Source of the DNA: Anaerolineaceae bacterium
Lineage (GTDB): Bacteria; Chloroflexota; Anaerolineae; Aggregatilineales; Phototrophicaceae
Assembly (NCBI GenBank): GCA_020634115.1
Contig: JACKCH010000010.1
Location: 372,001 to 436,000 of the forward strand
DNA length: 64,000 nucleotides
Reading direction: 5' to 3'
A program made the position numbers and the translations under genes. Under the pieces are notes generated by a model. That model did not search any database. It was not told where the DNA came from and saw only the letters and a program-made list of their open reading frames with translations. Shown here one piece after another: positions 26,645-35,102 of the stretch. Numbering within the stretch: position 1 is the first letter of the stretch; every line of letters starts with the position of its first letter.

Positions 26645-26742
26645 TAGTTTTCAGTCATCAGTTTTCAGTGGTCAGTAAAAGATCACTGGTTAGCCAGATA
26701 GCTCATTAGCCTAAAGAGCTAACAAGCTAAGATGCTAACCAG
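26645..26742. repeat. TTTTCAG array plus inverted TGGTTAGC repeat (copy 2)
   Basis: GTTTTCAGTCATCAG units run from 26645 to 26676 and are followed by AAAAGATC. Then CTGGTTAGC (26686-26694) is mirrored by GCTAACCAG (26734-26742). The 26-base arms match at 19 positions. The order is the same as at 15451-15519, so this is a dispersed composite element. It fills the gap before holA. Confidence 0.55.
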
Positions 26743-26798
26743 CTAAAGTGCCAGCGGCCAGTAGCCAATGGCTAGCAGCCCGAAAAGTAGCGTATTCT

Positions 26799-27797
26799 AT
26801 GAGTAAACCAACGCCAACCTTCTACATCCTGCACGGTGATGACTTGTTTACCCTGGAACAGGCACTGGGCGAGTTTCGCGCCAAAATGAGCGAGACGGAT
26901 AACGGCGACCTGAACACCAGCGAATTTGACGGGACAACAGCCTCCGTGCCGGAAATTATCAACGCCGTGAGTTCATACCCGTTCCTGGCTGATAAACGTA
27001 TGGTGATTGTCAAAGGGATGCTGGCGACGATCACGCGTAAAGGCGCGGGCGAAACAGGCAAGAAGGCTGTTGAACAGTTGATAGACGCGCTGCCTAATCT
27101 GCCGGACTGGGCGCGGCTAATCTTTGTCGAGCGAGAGTCACTTTCTGAGAAAAACAAGCTGGTGAAGCTGGCGCAGGACACCGAAACCGGCCACGAAAAG
27201 AGCTATACCGCCCCCAAAGACGCCACTGGTTGGATCATCAAACGCGCTCAGGAGGACTATGGCGCGGAGATCGAACCACGGGCGGCGGTGGCGCTGTCCG
27301 CCGTGATCGCGGGCGACCTGGCACGGGCGGACGCCGAACTGGTGAAGCTCGTGAGCTACGTCAATGGTGAACGCCCCATCACCGAAGCCGATGTGGATTT
27401 GCTCACACCCTATCTGGCTGAAGCGCGGGTATTCGACATGGTGGATGCCATGACCGAAGGCCGCACGCAGGCTGCACTTCAGGGATTACACCGGCTGTTG
27501 CAGGAAAAAGACGAAGACCCTTTCCGCATTTATGGGATGATGGTGCGTCAGTTCCGGCTGCTATTGCTGGCGAAGGAATACCTGGCGGGAGGTGGCTACC
27601 CGAAAGACATGGCCTCAGCGTTGGGTATGGCCCCGTTTGTCGCTAAAAAAATGGCGCAGCAAAGCCGGGGGTTCTCCCTGGAACAGCTTGACCGTATTTA
27701 CCGCGCCCTCTCAGAGACGGATACACAGATGAAAACCGGGCAGATTAACCCGGATCTGGCGCTTGATCTGCTGATCGCCGGATTGGGGATGAATTAA
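26799..27797 (+). CDS. holA: DNA polymerase III delta subunit
   Basis: A 332-residue clamp-loader subunit, which opens the beta sliding clamp during replication. Seen: FYILHGDDLFTLEQALGEF at the N-terminus in place of a P-loop, the VPEIINAVSSYPFLADKRMVIV segment typical of HolA, a middle lid region, and a C-terminal helical collar with MVRQFRLLLLAKEYL and ALSETDTQMKTG. Length and landmarks fit the family. The start is ATG 26799 (MSKPTPTFYIL); the frame extends upstream, but into repeat DNA. It stands alone, with a palindromic repeat directly downstream. Confidence 0.9.
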   Translation: MSKPTPTFYILHGDDLFTLEQALGEFRAKMSETDNGDLNTSEFDGTTASVPEIINAVSSYPFLADKRMVIVKGMLATITRKGAGETGKKAVEQLIDALPNLPDWARLIFVERESLSEKNKLVKLAQDTETGHEKSYTAPKDATGWIIKRAQEDYGAEIEPRAAVALSAVIAGDLARADAELVKLVSYVNGERPITEADVDLLTPYLAEARVFDMVDAMTEGRTQAALQGLHRLLQEKDEDPFRIYGMMVRQFRLLLLAKEYLAGGGYPKDMASALGMAPFVAKKMAQQSRGFSLEQLDRIYRALSETDTQMKTGQINPDLALDLLIAGLGMN

Positions 27798-27821
27798 AGC
27801 GAGTTTTCGTATATTTTCAAC

Positions 27822-27841
27822 GGGCGAGGCACGCCTCGCCC
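27822..27841. repeat. CGCCCCTAC-family palindrome (copy 4)
   Basis: GGGCGAGGC and GCCTCGCCC pair perfectly (9 bp) around AC, and the element is followed by CTACGAATCTCGGC. It lies 25 bases after the holA stop. The 3' flank is related to 17385-17407. Confidence 0.6.
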
Positions 27842-27920
27842 CTACGAATCTCGGCTGTTTTGGCGGGTTTCTTTCGAGATTTCACTTTAGAACGGCTGGC
27901 AGAAATCAAACAAGCTGCCG

Positions 27921-28697
27921 TTACTGCTCGTGCAGGTTGGTCAGCCATTTCTGCACACTGTCCGCGACGAACTGCGGTTGTTCCAGCATCATCATGTGCG
28001 CTCCGGTTTCGACCACCGCCAGTTCCGACCCGGCGATATGGTCATGCAGGTATTGGCTGAATTTGAGCGGCGTCATGTTGTCGTTTGTCCCGCCGATAAT
28101 CAGCGTGGGCTTCTGAATCTCCGCTATCCGATCCCGAATATCGAACGCATTGCAGGCCGAATAGTCGTTGAACAGCACTGTCGGGTTGAATTCGAGCAGG
28201 CGCTGCTGGCTCAGGCGGAAAAGCTGCTCGTTTTGCGGGGTTTCGCCCCAGTAGCCGCGCATCAACAGCCCCATCGTGCGCGACATTTCAGTCAACACCC
28301 CGTTCAGAATGTCCGGGTGGACACCCAATTTCGCCCCCGTGCCAACCAGAATTAGCCCCAGAACCCGATCTGGTTGGGTGAGCGCCAAAGTCTGGGCAAT
28401 CGCGCCCCCCATACTGTGTCCAGCGATCACGGCCTGCTGGATATGGAGCGCGTCCAGCAAAGCGGTGATACTGGCGGTATAGGCGGCAACGCTCTGGTGT
28501 CCTGAACCGGGACTTTTGCCGTGCCCCGGCAGGTCAGGGATAATCGCATTGGCCTCTGGTAGCCGCCGCAGTTCTGCCGGCCAATCCAGGTGGGTCCCGC
28601 CCGCGCCGTGAATCATCACCGTGACAGGCCGGTGCGCCGTCGGATCACGATGGTCGGCATACCAAATACTTCCTTGTGTCGTTTCAATCTGTGGCAT
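27921..28697 (-). CDS. Alpha/beta hydrolase
   Basis: A 258-residue cytoplasmic hydrolase. Seen: oxyanion segment MIHGAGGTHLDWP, DLPGHGKSPG, nucleophile elbow GHSMGGAIAQ (Ser near residue 98), acid in GTNDNMTP, and catalytic His in VETGAHMMMLE. These complete the Ser-Asp-His triad of the Pfam Abhydrolase family. Length is typical. The substrate is not predictable; lactonase, esterase and MhpC-like C-C hydrolase activities are all possible. It is encoded alone, convergent with holA and divergent from nusB. There is no signal peptide. Confidence 0.85.
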   Translation of the reverse strand: MPQIETTQGSIWYADHRDPTAHRPVTVMIHGAGGTHLDWPAELRRLPEANAIIPDLPGHGKSPGSGHQSVAAYTASITALLDALHIQQAVIAGHSMGGAIAQTLALTQPDRVLGLILVGTGAKLGVHPDILNGVLTEMSRTMGLLMRGYWGETPQNEQLFRLSQQRLLEFNPTVLFNDYSACNAFDIRDRIAEIQKPTLIIGGTNDNMTPLKFSQYLHDHIAGSELAVVETGAHMMMLEQPQFVADSVQKWLTNLHEQ

Positions 28698-28749
28698 GTG
28701 TCTCGCCTTTATGCTTTTTCTCTGCTGAAAATAACGTTTAATGGTCAGT

Positions 28750-28770
28750 GGACAGGGCAGACCCTGCTCC
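28750..28770. repeat. Decayed CTCCTAC-family stem (copy 5)
   Basis: GGACAGGG and CCCTGCTCC pair with one bulged C around CAGA, then TACAGATG. It resembles the GTAGGGG palindromes read in the same orientation as copy 4, but is degraded. It lies in the 276-base gap upstream of the hydrolase, which otherwise shows nothing I can name. Confidence 0.35.
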
Positions 28771-28973
28771 TACAGATGAAAATCCAACTAAACAGATCGG
28801 GCTATTCGTCCGCAGAAATCATCAATTCCAGTTTACCCTTTCCGAAAATTGGAAAACATCGCATTTCTGAGGTATTGTTCATGGTGCTTCCATAGGCAAA
28901 CCCCTAAAAGTATTGTAGACTCAGGGGGAAAATCTGGTTAGTACACTCATAGACCGCACGAGAACGGTAAACC

Positions 28974-29495
28974 GTGAATCTTTTCCCTGATTTTAACATG
29001 GATGACGTGGAAAAAACCGAGGTTGTCGAGCATGACCCGGCTTTGACCGAGCGCAGCACGGCTCGCCGAGTGGCGCTGCAAGTCTTGTACGAAATTGATG
29101 TGAGCGGGCATGGCGTGGGGACGGTACTCGAAACCCGTCAAGCAGAGCAGGAACTCAGTAAGCGTTCTGCCCGCCACTTACGTCAGATTGTCCTGGGTGT
29201 GATCGAACACCGTGAACGCCTGGATATCACCATCCACCACTTTGCCCCGGAATGGCCGCCGGAACAAATGGCTATCGTCGATCGTAATATCCTGCGTATG
29301 GCAATTTATGAACTGTTCTTCCGTTCTCAGGTCGTGAATGTGGTGATCGCTGAAGCGGTTGAACTGGCGAAACTGTTTGGAGCCGAAGGCACGATGCGTT
29401 TTGTGAACGGCGTCCTGGCGGCGATAGCAGAAAACAGCCGTGAAGCCTGGAAGCTGCTCTCGCCACCAGTACCGCCGGATGAGAAGTCGGAGTAA
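28974..29495 (+). CDS. nusB: Transcription antitermination protein NusB
   Basis: A 173-residue RNA-binding protein needed for rRNA antitermination. Seen: RSTARRVALQVLYEIDVSG, the basic first helix that contacts boxA RNA; the central ILRMAIYELFFRSQVVNVVIAEAVELAKLFG segment region; and RFVNGVLAAIAEN near the end. These are the NusB landmarks. The start is GTG 28974 or ATG 28998; the first 30 residues are acidic and poorly conserved. It is followed after six bases by the TatB-like gene, so nusB, tatB and tatC are probably one transcript. Confidence 0.92.
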   Translation: MNLFPDFNMDDVEKTEVVEHDPALTERSTARRVALQVLYEIDVSGHGVGTVLETRQAEQELSKRSARHLRQIVLGVIEHRERLDITIHHFAPEWPPEQMAIVDRNILRMAIYELFFRSQVVNVVIAEAVELAKLFGAEGTMRFVNGVLAAIAENSREAWKLLSPPVPPDEKSE

Positions 29496-29501
29496 GTACA
29501 A

Positions 29502-29984
29502 ATGAACATTCTGGGTGTGGGCGGCGCGGAGTTTCTCGCTATTTTTTTGATTATGATCGTGGTGGCCGGGCCAAAGCGCATGATCCATTGGTCGTATATC
29601 CTGGGGACTTACGTTTCCAAAATGCGCCGGATGTGGGAAGAAGCCGCCGCGATGCTGCAGAAGGAATTCGATGAAGCTGGGATGGATATACAGGTGCCGC
29701 GTGACATCCCCACCCGACAAAGCCTGAACCGCGAAGCCCAGAAGCTAACGAATCCGATCACGCGACCCTTGGATGAAGTGCTGGAAGAAACCAAAGCCGC
29801 CGCCGCTATTCCCAAAGAGAACGGGCGACCTACTTATCAATCCAAAGTGACCCGATCTACTCCGGCAGAGACAAATAGCAAGCCCGCCGAACAACCTGAC
29901 CTGGGTTCATGGTCAAAGGGCAACGGCAGTCAAGTAGATTCCAATTTGGGGACGTGGTCGAATCCCAAGGATAAAGAGGATTAA
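29502..29984 (+). CDS. tatB: Sec-independent translocase TatA/TatB family protein
   Basis: A 160-residue protein. Seen: one N-terminal helix with an acidic residue at its start (GGAEFLAIFLIMIVVAGP), then the conserved Gly-Pro followed by a basic residue (GPKRM), an amphipathic helix (SKMRRMWEEAAAMLQKEF) and a long, polar, unstructured tail. The E in the membrane helix and the long tail favour TatB over TatA. It acts in the cytoplasmic membrane, where TatBC recognise twin-Arg signal peptides. It is nine bases upstream of tatC. A separate TatA may lie elsewhere; the gene name is uncertain for that reason. Confidence 0.85.
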   Translation: MNILGVGGAEFLAIFLIMIVVAGPKRMIHWSYILGTYVSKMRRMWEEAAAMLQKEFDEAGMDIQVPRDIPTRQSLNREAQKLTNPITRPLDEVLEETKAAAAIPKENGRPTYQSKVTRSTPAETNSKPAEQPDLGSWSKGNGSQVDSNLGTWSNPKDKED

Positions 29985-29993
29985 AGCAAAATC

Positions 29994-30788
29994 ATGGTTT
30001 CAAGACTAAAATCCCTCCGGCGGTCCGCACCGCCCCCCCAGCTGCCCGACCCCGACCCGAATCCTGATGACGGTCAGCACGCGCATATGTCGTTCTGGGA
30101 TCACCTGGATGAACTGCGTGAGCGTTTGTTCAAAGCGGTTATCGCGCTGGTGATTGGTACGGTTGGCGGGATGATTGTGGCGGTGCCGGTGTTGCAATAT
30201 TTACAGCAGCCCTATGGTGATCGCTTCATCGTGCTGGGGCCAACGGGCGGTGTGGTATCCTATTTCCGCGTGGCGCTCATGCTCGGTGCGATTATTGCGA
30301 TCCCCATTATTACTTATCAGCTGCTGATGTTTATCCTGCCGGGGTTGACGCGTAAGGAAACCCGCTGGCTGATGACCTCACTGCCTTTTATCACGCTGCT
30401 CTTTCTAATTGGGGTCGGCTTTGCCTGGTTTATCCTGATTCCCCCGGCATTGGGCTTCCTGCAAAATTTCCAACCGGACCTTTTTGTCGCGGAGTGGACT
30501 GCTGACCTCTACCTGGGTTTTGTAACCGCGCTGCTGTTCTGGATGGGCGTGGCTTTTGAAACGCCGCTGGTTTTCTTTGTGGTGGCGCTGCTGGGGTTTA
30601 TCGGCCCGCGTGCGCTCATCAAGAACTGGCGTATTGCGATCATTGGGGCGGCAGTGGCGGCGGCGGCAATTACACCAACGATTGACCCGGTGAACATGAT
30701 GCTGGTGATGGGGCCGCTGCTGGTGCTGTATGGCTTCAGTATTATCCTGGTGTCCATCGGCAGACGCTTCAGTAATGTAGGGGAATGA
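29994..30788 (+). CDS. tatC: Sec-independent translocase subunit TatC
   Basis: A 264-residue polytopic membrane protein, the receptor of the twin-arginine translocase that exports folded proteins. Seen: the conserved MSFWDHLDELRERLFKAV before the first helix, with the catalytically important Glu in HLDELR; six hydrophobic segments; FxxxF-type GFVTALLFWMGVAFETPLVFF (with the membrane Glu in FETP); and DPVNMMLVMGP near helix 5-6. A Pro-rich N-terminal extension of about 30 residues is unusual but harmless. It lies between the TatB-like gene and an exported hydrolase whose start overlaps this stop (ATGA). Confidence 0.93.
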   Translation: MVSRLKSLRRSAPPPQLPDPDPNPDDGQHAHMSFWDHLDELRERLFKAVIALVIGTVGGMIVAVPVLQYLQQPYGDRFIVLGPTGGVVSYFRVALMLGAIIAIPIITYQLLMFILPGLTRKETRWLMTSLPFITLLFLIGVGFAWFILIPPALGFLQNFQPDLFVAEWTADLYLGFVTALLFWMGVAFETPLVFFVVALLGFIGPRALIKNWRIAIIGAAVAAAAITPTIDPVNMMLVMGPLLVLYGFSIILVSIGRRFSNVGE

Positions 30789-31708
30789 TCGCTAAGACCC
30801 CGCCGCGGCGCTCGCACCGCTACTGGCTGCGGTTGGCGCGGCTGTTTGTGGTGGCATTGCTGGGGGCGCTGGTACTGCTCCCACTGGCACTGGGCGCTGC
30901 CAGCATGTATGGCCTGACCCACCCGCCTTGCTCCCCCGGCGGCAATCCGGGGGATTTTAACCCCCACTTTGAATCTATTACCTTTTCTTCCACCCACAAC
31001 CTGGAAATTGAGGGGTATTTCATCCCCGGTACGAACGGCGCGACCATCATGATTCCCCCGGCTTTCAGTGGTGGTCGAGGTTCGAGTCTGCATTATGCCC
31101 GCGTTTTTAATCAGGCAGGATTCAACGTGCTGACGTTCGAGTCGCGGGTGTGTACATCGCAGGGGTGGATTTCGCTGGGCTACCAGGAAGTGGATGATGT
31201 AATGGCGGCCTACCGCTACCTGCTCACCCGCCCGGATGTAGACCCGGCACGAGTTGGTCTGCACGGGTTTTCTTCTGCCGGAGCGACCAGCCTGATGGCG
31301 ATGCCCCGCCTGCCGGAAATCCGCTCGGTTTCGGCGGAAGGCGGCTATCATGATTACGCCGCGCTGCTCGGTTCGCTGGGCGAAGGCACGTATTTTGACC
31401 GGCTCTATCGCTTCGCCGCAATCGGTGCATATCGCCTGTTCACCGGGGGAAATATCGAAGACCTGAGTCCGATCAATGCGATCCGGCAGATTGGAAACCG
31501 CCCGGTGTTGCTGGTCTATGGCAGCCTGGAGGTATCGCTCCCTGGTGCGCGGCTGATGCTGGCGCGTGCCCAGGAATCCGGCGTCCCGGCGGAACTGTGG
31601 GTGGTCGAAGGCGCAACACATGGCGGGTATCTGACCGTCGCACCGGAGGAATTTGTACGGCGAGTCGTCGGTTTTCATCAGGCCGCCCTGGGTATCCTGC
31701 CGGAATAG
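30785..31708 (+). CDS. Membrane-anchored or exported alpha/beta hydrolase
   Basis: A 307-residue hydrolase. Seen: a basic N-terminus and one hydrophobic segment (about residues 20-40) with no clear lipobox, so a signal anchor; then the hydrolase core with nucleophile GFSSAGATS, acid in VYGSLEVSLPG and His in EGATHGGYL. This is the dienelactone-hydrolase/peptidase-S9-like subfamily. It overlaps tatC by four bases (ATGA), so it is translationally coupled to it. The N-terminus carries two Arg pairs (PPRRSHR) but not a clean S-R-R-x-F-L-K twin-Arg motif. The substrate is unknown. Confidence 0.8.
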   Translation: MIAKTPPRRSHRYWLRLARLFVVALLGALVLLPLALGAASMYGLTHPPCSPGGNPGDFNPHFESITFSSTHNLEIEGYFIPGTNGATIMIPPAFSGGRGSSLHYARVFNQAGFNVLTFESRVCTSQGWISLGYQEVDDVMAAYRYLLTRPDVDPARVGLHGFSSAGATSLMAMPRLPEIRSVSAEGGYHDYAALLGSLGEGTYFDRLYRFAAIGAYRLFTGGNIEDLSPINAIRQIGNRPVLLVYGSLEVSLPGARLMLARAQESGVPAELWVVEGATHGGYLTVAPEEFVRRVVGFHQAALGILPE

Positions 31709-31715
31709 ATCAGGC

Positions 31716-31744
31716 TTTCCAGCGCTGCCGCCACGTCCTATAAT
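31716..31744 (+). promoter_or_regulatory. Putative promoter of the arginase gene
   Basis: TTTCCA (4/6 to -35) and a perfect TATAAT (31739-31744) with a 17-base spacer, ending 48 bases before the arginase GTG. It begins inside the short gap after the hydrolase stop. Confidence 0.5.
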
Positions 31745-31792
31745 CCCCTGACCCGGTGACAGTCAAATGCATTCAATACAGGAGAAAAACCA

Positions 31793-32704
31793 GTGAGCCA
31801 GGCTAAGAAAACACCTTTTCAACAGGTGCGATTGTACGGCGTGCCGATGGACTTGGGGCAGAACCGGCGCGGCGTGGACATGGGGCCGAGCGCGATCCGG
31901 TATGCCGGGTTGCAGAGCCGTCTCCAGCGGTTAGGGCTAACCGTGGTGGACAAGGGCAATATTCATGTGCGGGGCATGGAGGAAGTGGATTTGCTGCCGG
32001 GCGAAGAACGCGCCCATCACGCCAATGCGATTGCGGCGGTTGCCCACGATGTTCATGATCGGATGCTGGAAACCATCCAGTCGGGCGATGCGGCGATTTT
32101 CATGGGGGGCGACCACAGCATGGCAATCGGGACGATTTCCGCCGCCCTGGAACGCGGGTCGCTGGGGGTGGTATGGGTAGACGCGCACGGGGATTTTAAC
32201 ACGCCGGAAACCACGCCGTCCGGCAACGTGCATGGTATGGTGGTGGCGGCGCTGATGGGGTTATGTCCGCCGCCGCTGGTCGTGGGGGAACACCGCTTGC
32301 GCCCGGATCAGATCGTGATGATCGGCATCCGTGACCTGGATGATGAAGAGCGCGAAGCGATCCGGCGAACGGGGATCAAAGTCATCACGATGAGCGACAT
32401 TGATAAGGTTGGCATGGCGGATGTGGTTCATGCCACGCTGCGCATCCTGGGGAATGTGGATCATATTCACGTCAGTTTTGACATGGATTCACTCGATCCC
32501 AGTGTCGCCCCCGGTGTCGGGACGGCTGTTCCCGGCGGCCTCACTTACCGCGAGGCGCATCTTTTAATGGAAATGCTGGCTGACGATGGTCGTGTCTGTT
32601 CGCTTGACCTGGTGGAAGTCAACCCGATTCTCGACCAGGGCAACTGTACCGGGCAGATGGCCGTTGACCTGACCGCCAGCTTATTTGGACAACGGATTAT
32701 CTGA
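31793..32704 (+). CDS. rocF: Arginase
   Basis: A 303-residue manganese hydrolase that splits L-arginine into ornithine and urea. Seen: GGDHSMAIG near residue 105, DAHGDFNTPETTPSGNVHGM (two Mn-binding Asp and the substrate-binding Asn/Ser/His), SFDMDSLDPS (third and fourth Mn ligands) and the C-terminal SLDLVEVNPILD. Agmatinase and guanidinobutyrase belong to the same superfamily, but NTPETTPSGNVHGMVV and the length are those of true arginases. The GTG start at 31793 follows AGGAG. The next gene begins two bases after the stop, so it is probably co-transcribed. Arginine breakdown yields ornithine and hence putrescine. Confidence 0.93.
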   Translation: MSQAKKTPFQQVRLYGVPMDLGQNRRGVDMGPSAIRYAGLQSRLQRLGLTVVDKGNIHVRGMEEVDLLPGEERAHHANAIAAVAHDVHDRMLETIQSGDAAIFMGGDHSMAIGTISAALERGSLGVVWVDAHGDFNTPETTPSGNVHGMVVAALMGLCPPPLVVGEHRLRPDQIVMIGIRDLDDEEREAIRRTGIKVITMSDIDKVGMADVVHATLRILGNVDHIHVSFDMDSLDPSVAPGVGTAVPGGLTYREAHLLMEMLADDGRVCSLDLVEVNPILDQGNCTGQMAVDLTASLFGQRII

Positions 32705-32706
32705 GA

Positions 32707-34119
32707 ATGCACAATCTCTTCAAAGGCCGCAGGAAGCCTCGGCGCGTGATGGTGCTTGGGCTGGATTGCGCCAGTCCACAGTTGATTTTTGACGAATTTC
32801 GGGACGATTTGCCCGCACTCACCCGGTTGACACAGAGCGGGACATGGGGCGAACTGGCGTCGAGCATCCCGTGTATCACCATCCCGGCCTGGTCGAGCAT
32901 GATGAGCAGCCATGACCCCGGCGTCCTGGGAATCTACGGGTTTCGTAACCGCGCCGACCATTCCTATGACAATATGATGATCGCCAACGGGTCGGCGGTC
33001 AAAGTCAAGCGGGTGTGGGACTATCTGAGCGAAGCCGGGAAACAGTCGGTGGTGATCGGCGTGCCGCAGACCTACCCGCCACGCCCGGTGAACGGCCATC
33101 TCGTCACGGATTTCCTGACGCCGGGGACGGAAAGCGCCTTCACCTACCCGGCGATCTTCAAGCAAGAGGTCTTACAGGTTACGCCGGATTATCAGTTTGA
33201 CGTGAAGGGCTTCCGCACCAACGACAAAACCGGGTTACTGCGCCGTCTGTATGATATGACGGAAATTCAGTACAAACTGGTGCGCCATGCCCTGAAACAG
33301 AAACCCTGGGACTTTTTCATGCACGTCAATATCGGGGTAGACCGGCTGCATCACGGCTTCTGGCGCTTCCATGACCCACAGCACCGGCTGCATGACCCCC
33401 ACAGCCCGCTTAAAAACGTCATCCGTGACTATTACAAGATGGTGGATAGCACGATTGGCGACCTGCTGAATCTAATAGACGATGATACCGCCGTGCTGGT
33501 GGTGAGCGATCATGGCGTCTCGCGGATGGATGGCGGAATCTGTATCAACGAGTGGCTGTGGCAGAACGGTTGGCTGGCGTTCAAGACGCCACCGCCAGAG
33601 GGTAAACTGACGAAGTTTGAGGATGTTGAAGTGGATTGGTCGCGCACCCGTGCCTGGGGGAGTGGCGGCTACTATGGGCGGGTGTTCCTGAACGTGGCCG
33701 GGCGTGAACCGGAAGGCATTATTCCGCCGGAACAGTACCCGGCGGTGCGCGAGGAACTGACGGCAGCGCTAAGGGCGATTCCGGGGCCGGAGGGCGAACC
33801 GTTGGCGACGCAGGTGTTCCAACCGGAAGCGATCTACCAGCAGGTGCGGAATGTCGCGCCCGACCTGATGGCGTACTTCGGCAATCTGCATTGGCGTTCA
33901 GTGGGGACGCTGGGGCATGGTCGCCACTATACGCTGGAAAATGATACCGGGCCGGATGACGCCAACCACGCGGTCAACGGGATGTTTATCCTGTACGACC
34001 CGCGCGAATCGGGTAGGGGGCGGGTTTCCGGCCACCAGTTGATGGACATCGCGCCGACGCTGCTCCACCGGCTGGGACAGCCCGTACCCGGTGAGATGCA
34101 GGGGCGGCTGATTGAGTAA
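32707..34119 (+). CDS. Alkaline-phosphatase-superfamily phosphodiesterase
   Basis: A 470-residue metal-dependent phosphodiesterase or nucleotide pyrophosphatase. Seen: VMVLGLDCASPQL (first metal Asp), the nucleophile Thr in CITIPAWSSM near residue 57, GVDRLHHGFW, VVSDHGVSRMDGG near 266, and a C-terminal His-containing GHGRHYTLENDTG. These match the type I phosphodiesterase/AP-like family. There is no signal peptide, so it is probably cytoplasmic. It begins two bases after the arginase stop, although no metabolic link between them is evident. The substrate is unknown: nucleotide-sugar, phospholipid-like and phosphonate substrates are all found in the family. Confidence 0.85.
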   Translation: MHNLFKGRRKPRRVMVLGLDCASPQLIFDEFRDDLPALTRLTQSGTWGELASSIPCITIPAWSSMMSSHDPGVLGIYGFRNRADHSYDNMMIANGSAVKVKRVWDYLSEAGKQSVVIGVPQTYPPRPVNGHLVTDFLTPGTESAFTYPAIFKQEVLQVTPDYQFDVKGFRTNDKTGLLRRLYDMTEIQYKLVRHALKQKPWDFFMHVNIGVDRLHHGFWRFHDPQHRLHDPHSPLKNVIRDYYKMVDSTIGDLLNLIDDDTAVLVVSDHGVSRMDGGICINEWLWQNGWLAFKTPPPEGKLTKFEDVEVDWSRTRAWGSGGYYGRVFLNVAGREPEGIIPPEQYPAVREELTAALRAIPGPEGEPLATQVFQPEAIYQQVRNVAPDLMAYFGNLHWRSVGTLGHGRHYTLENDTGPDDANHAVNGMFILYDPRESGRGRVSGHQLMDIAPTLLHRLGQPVPGEMQGRLIE

Positions 34120-34157
34120 GCTCAGTGCGCTTTATGTGATATGAATCAGGATTGAGT

Positions 34158-34175
34158 CCCCTCGACAAAGAGGGG
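34158..34175. terminator. GC-rich hairpin after the phosphodiesterase gene
   Basis: CCCCTC and GAGGGG form a perfect 6-bp stem around GACAAA, 38 bases after the stop. There is no T-run after it; GCGAGTCGTCAG follows. The same CCCC-GGCAAAG-type sequence precedes the repeat at 15451, so it may belong to the repeat rather than being a true terminator. Confidence 0.35.
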
Positions 34176-34185
34176 CGAGTCGTCA

Positions 34186-34254
34186 GTTTTCAGTCATCAG
34201 TAGTCAGAAAATGCCTATTGCAAAGTTGAAAACTGAGAACTGATCGCTGAAAAC
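34186..34254. repeat. Inverted TTTTCAG arrays (copy 3)
   Basis: A 22-base arm from 34186 (GTTTTCAGTCATCAGTAG...) is mirrored by the arm ending at 34254 (CTGAGAACTGATCGCTGAAA...). Eighteen of 22 positions pair, around a 25-base loop. It is the same unit as at 26645 and 15451, here in a head-to-head pair. Confidence 0.6.
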
Positions 34255-34326
34255 CCGCTTCCCTGGTGTGCGCCTTGCACCGCTTATCATGACGTTATGT
34301 CACATAAGACGTTCAGCGTAACCCGG

Positions 34327-35046
34327 TCACGGGCGCGGACGGTTAAACGTGCCGCCGGTCTGCAATAAGCAAAGCTGCTGCCAGCCATACCGGCTGCTGG
34401 AATACGTCCAATAGGGCGCGACCCGCCACGTATATTCCCCATATTCGCGCACACTCCGCAGCTTGCTATCCAGGATGGTCGCGGTAGTGGTTTCACTATC
34501 AAAGGCGGTTCGTGAGCCGCTGGGCGCAATGACCACGACACTGTAGACATTCGCGCCGGGCATTTCCGGGTAGGTTACCACAATGTCCGTGTCGCGGGAC
34601 AGCACGCTGCCGGACTGTGTGAACGTCCCGCCCCAGGTGTCACAAATATTTTCACTCAGGTCGAACGTATCCGGCACGCGCCCGTCGCGGTTACGGGGTA
34701 AGGGGCGTCCGGTGGGCGGGATCGAATTGAACGGTACGCTCGTCCGAATCAGCCGCGCATAAACCCACGCTGACCCATCGTCAAACGCAATTTCGAGCCA
34801 CTGTTGCCCATTCCAGCTACGGATAAAGTCACCGCGTCGCCCGATGACCGTGACCGAACCGTTGAGCGGGAGTTCGCCAACAATCCGATAGGCGAAGTCC
34901 GGCCCGACATAAATGACTGCGCCTTCAAAGGCCACGATGCCAGTGATGACTTCCCCTTCTTCGGCGGCGAGAGGGTCGCCCGGAGCCTGTGCTATGACCG
35001 GTAGACTGAAACATAAACACATGATGATCGCTACAATAATCCGCAT
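34327..35046 (-). CDS. Exported SH3b-domain protein
   Basis: A 239-residue exported protein. Seen: a signal peptide MRIIVAIIMCLCFSLPVIA cut before QAPG, then an SH3-like module (about 30-110) with AVIYVGPDFAYRIVGELPLNG and WLEIAFDDGSAWVYARLIR. A C-terminal beta domain follows, ending in YTWRVAPYWTYSSSRYGW, similar to a fibronectin-type fold. Two Cys may pair (ENICDTW, QQLCLLQ). The start is set at ATG 35046, with GGAGGAG ten bases upstream. It probably acts at the cell surface, binding wall polymers or assembling with the neighbouring exported proteins. The role is unknown. Confidence 0.75.
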   Translation of the reverse strand: MRIIVAIIMCLCFSLPVIAQAPGDPLAAEEGEVITGIVAFEGAVIYVGPDFAYRIVGELPLNGSVTVIGRRGDFIRSWNGQQWLEIAFDDGSAWVYARLIRTSVPFNSIPPTGRPLPRNRDGRVPDTFDLSENICDTWGGTFTQSGSVLSRDTDIVVTYPEMPGANVYSVVVIAPSGSRTAFDSETTTATILDSKLRSVREYGEYTWRVAPYWTYSSSRYGWQQLCLLQTGGTFNRPRP

Positions 35047-35102
35047 GGGTGGTTTTCTCCTCCTCCGGGCGGGAGACTTGTTGACGCTTATACACTTCAT
35101 TA

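Noticed and set aside
30509..31678. Long minus-strand open frame across tatC and the following hydrolase
   Set aside because: It is antisense to two clear genes, has no family motif and a composition typical of a shadow frame.
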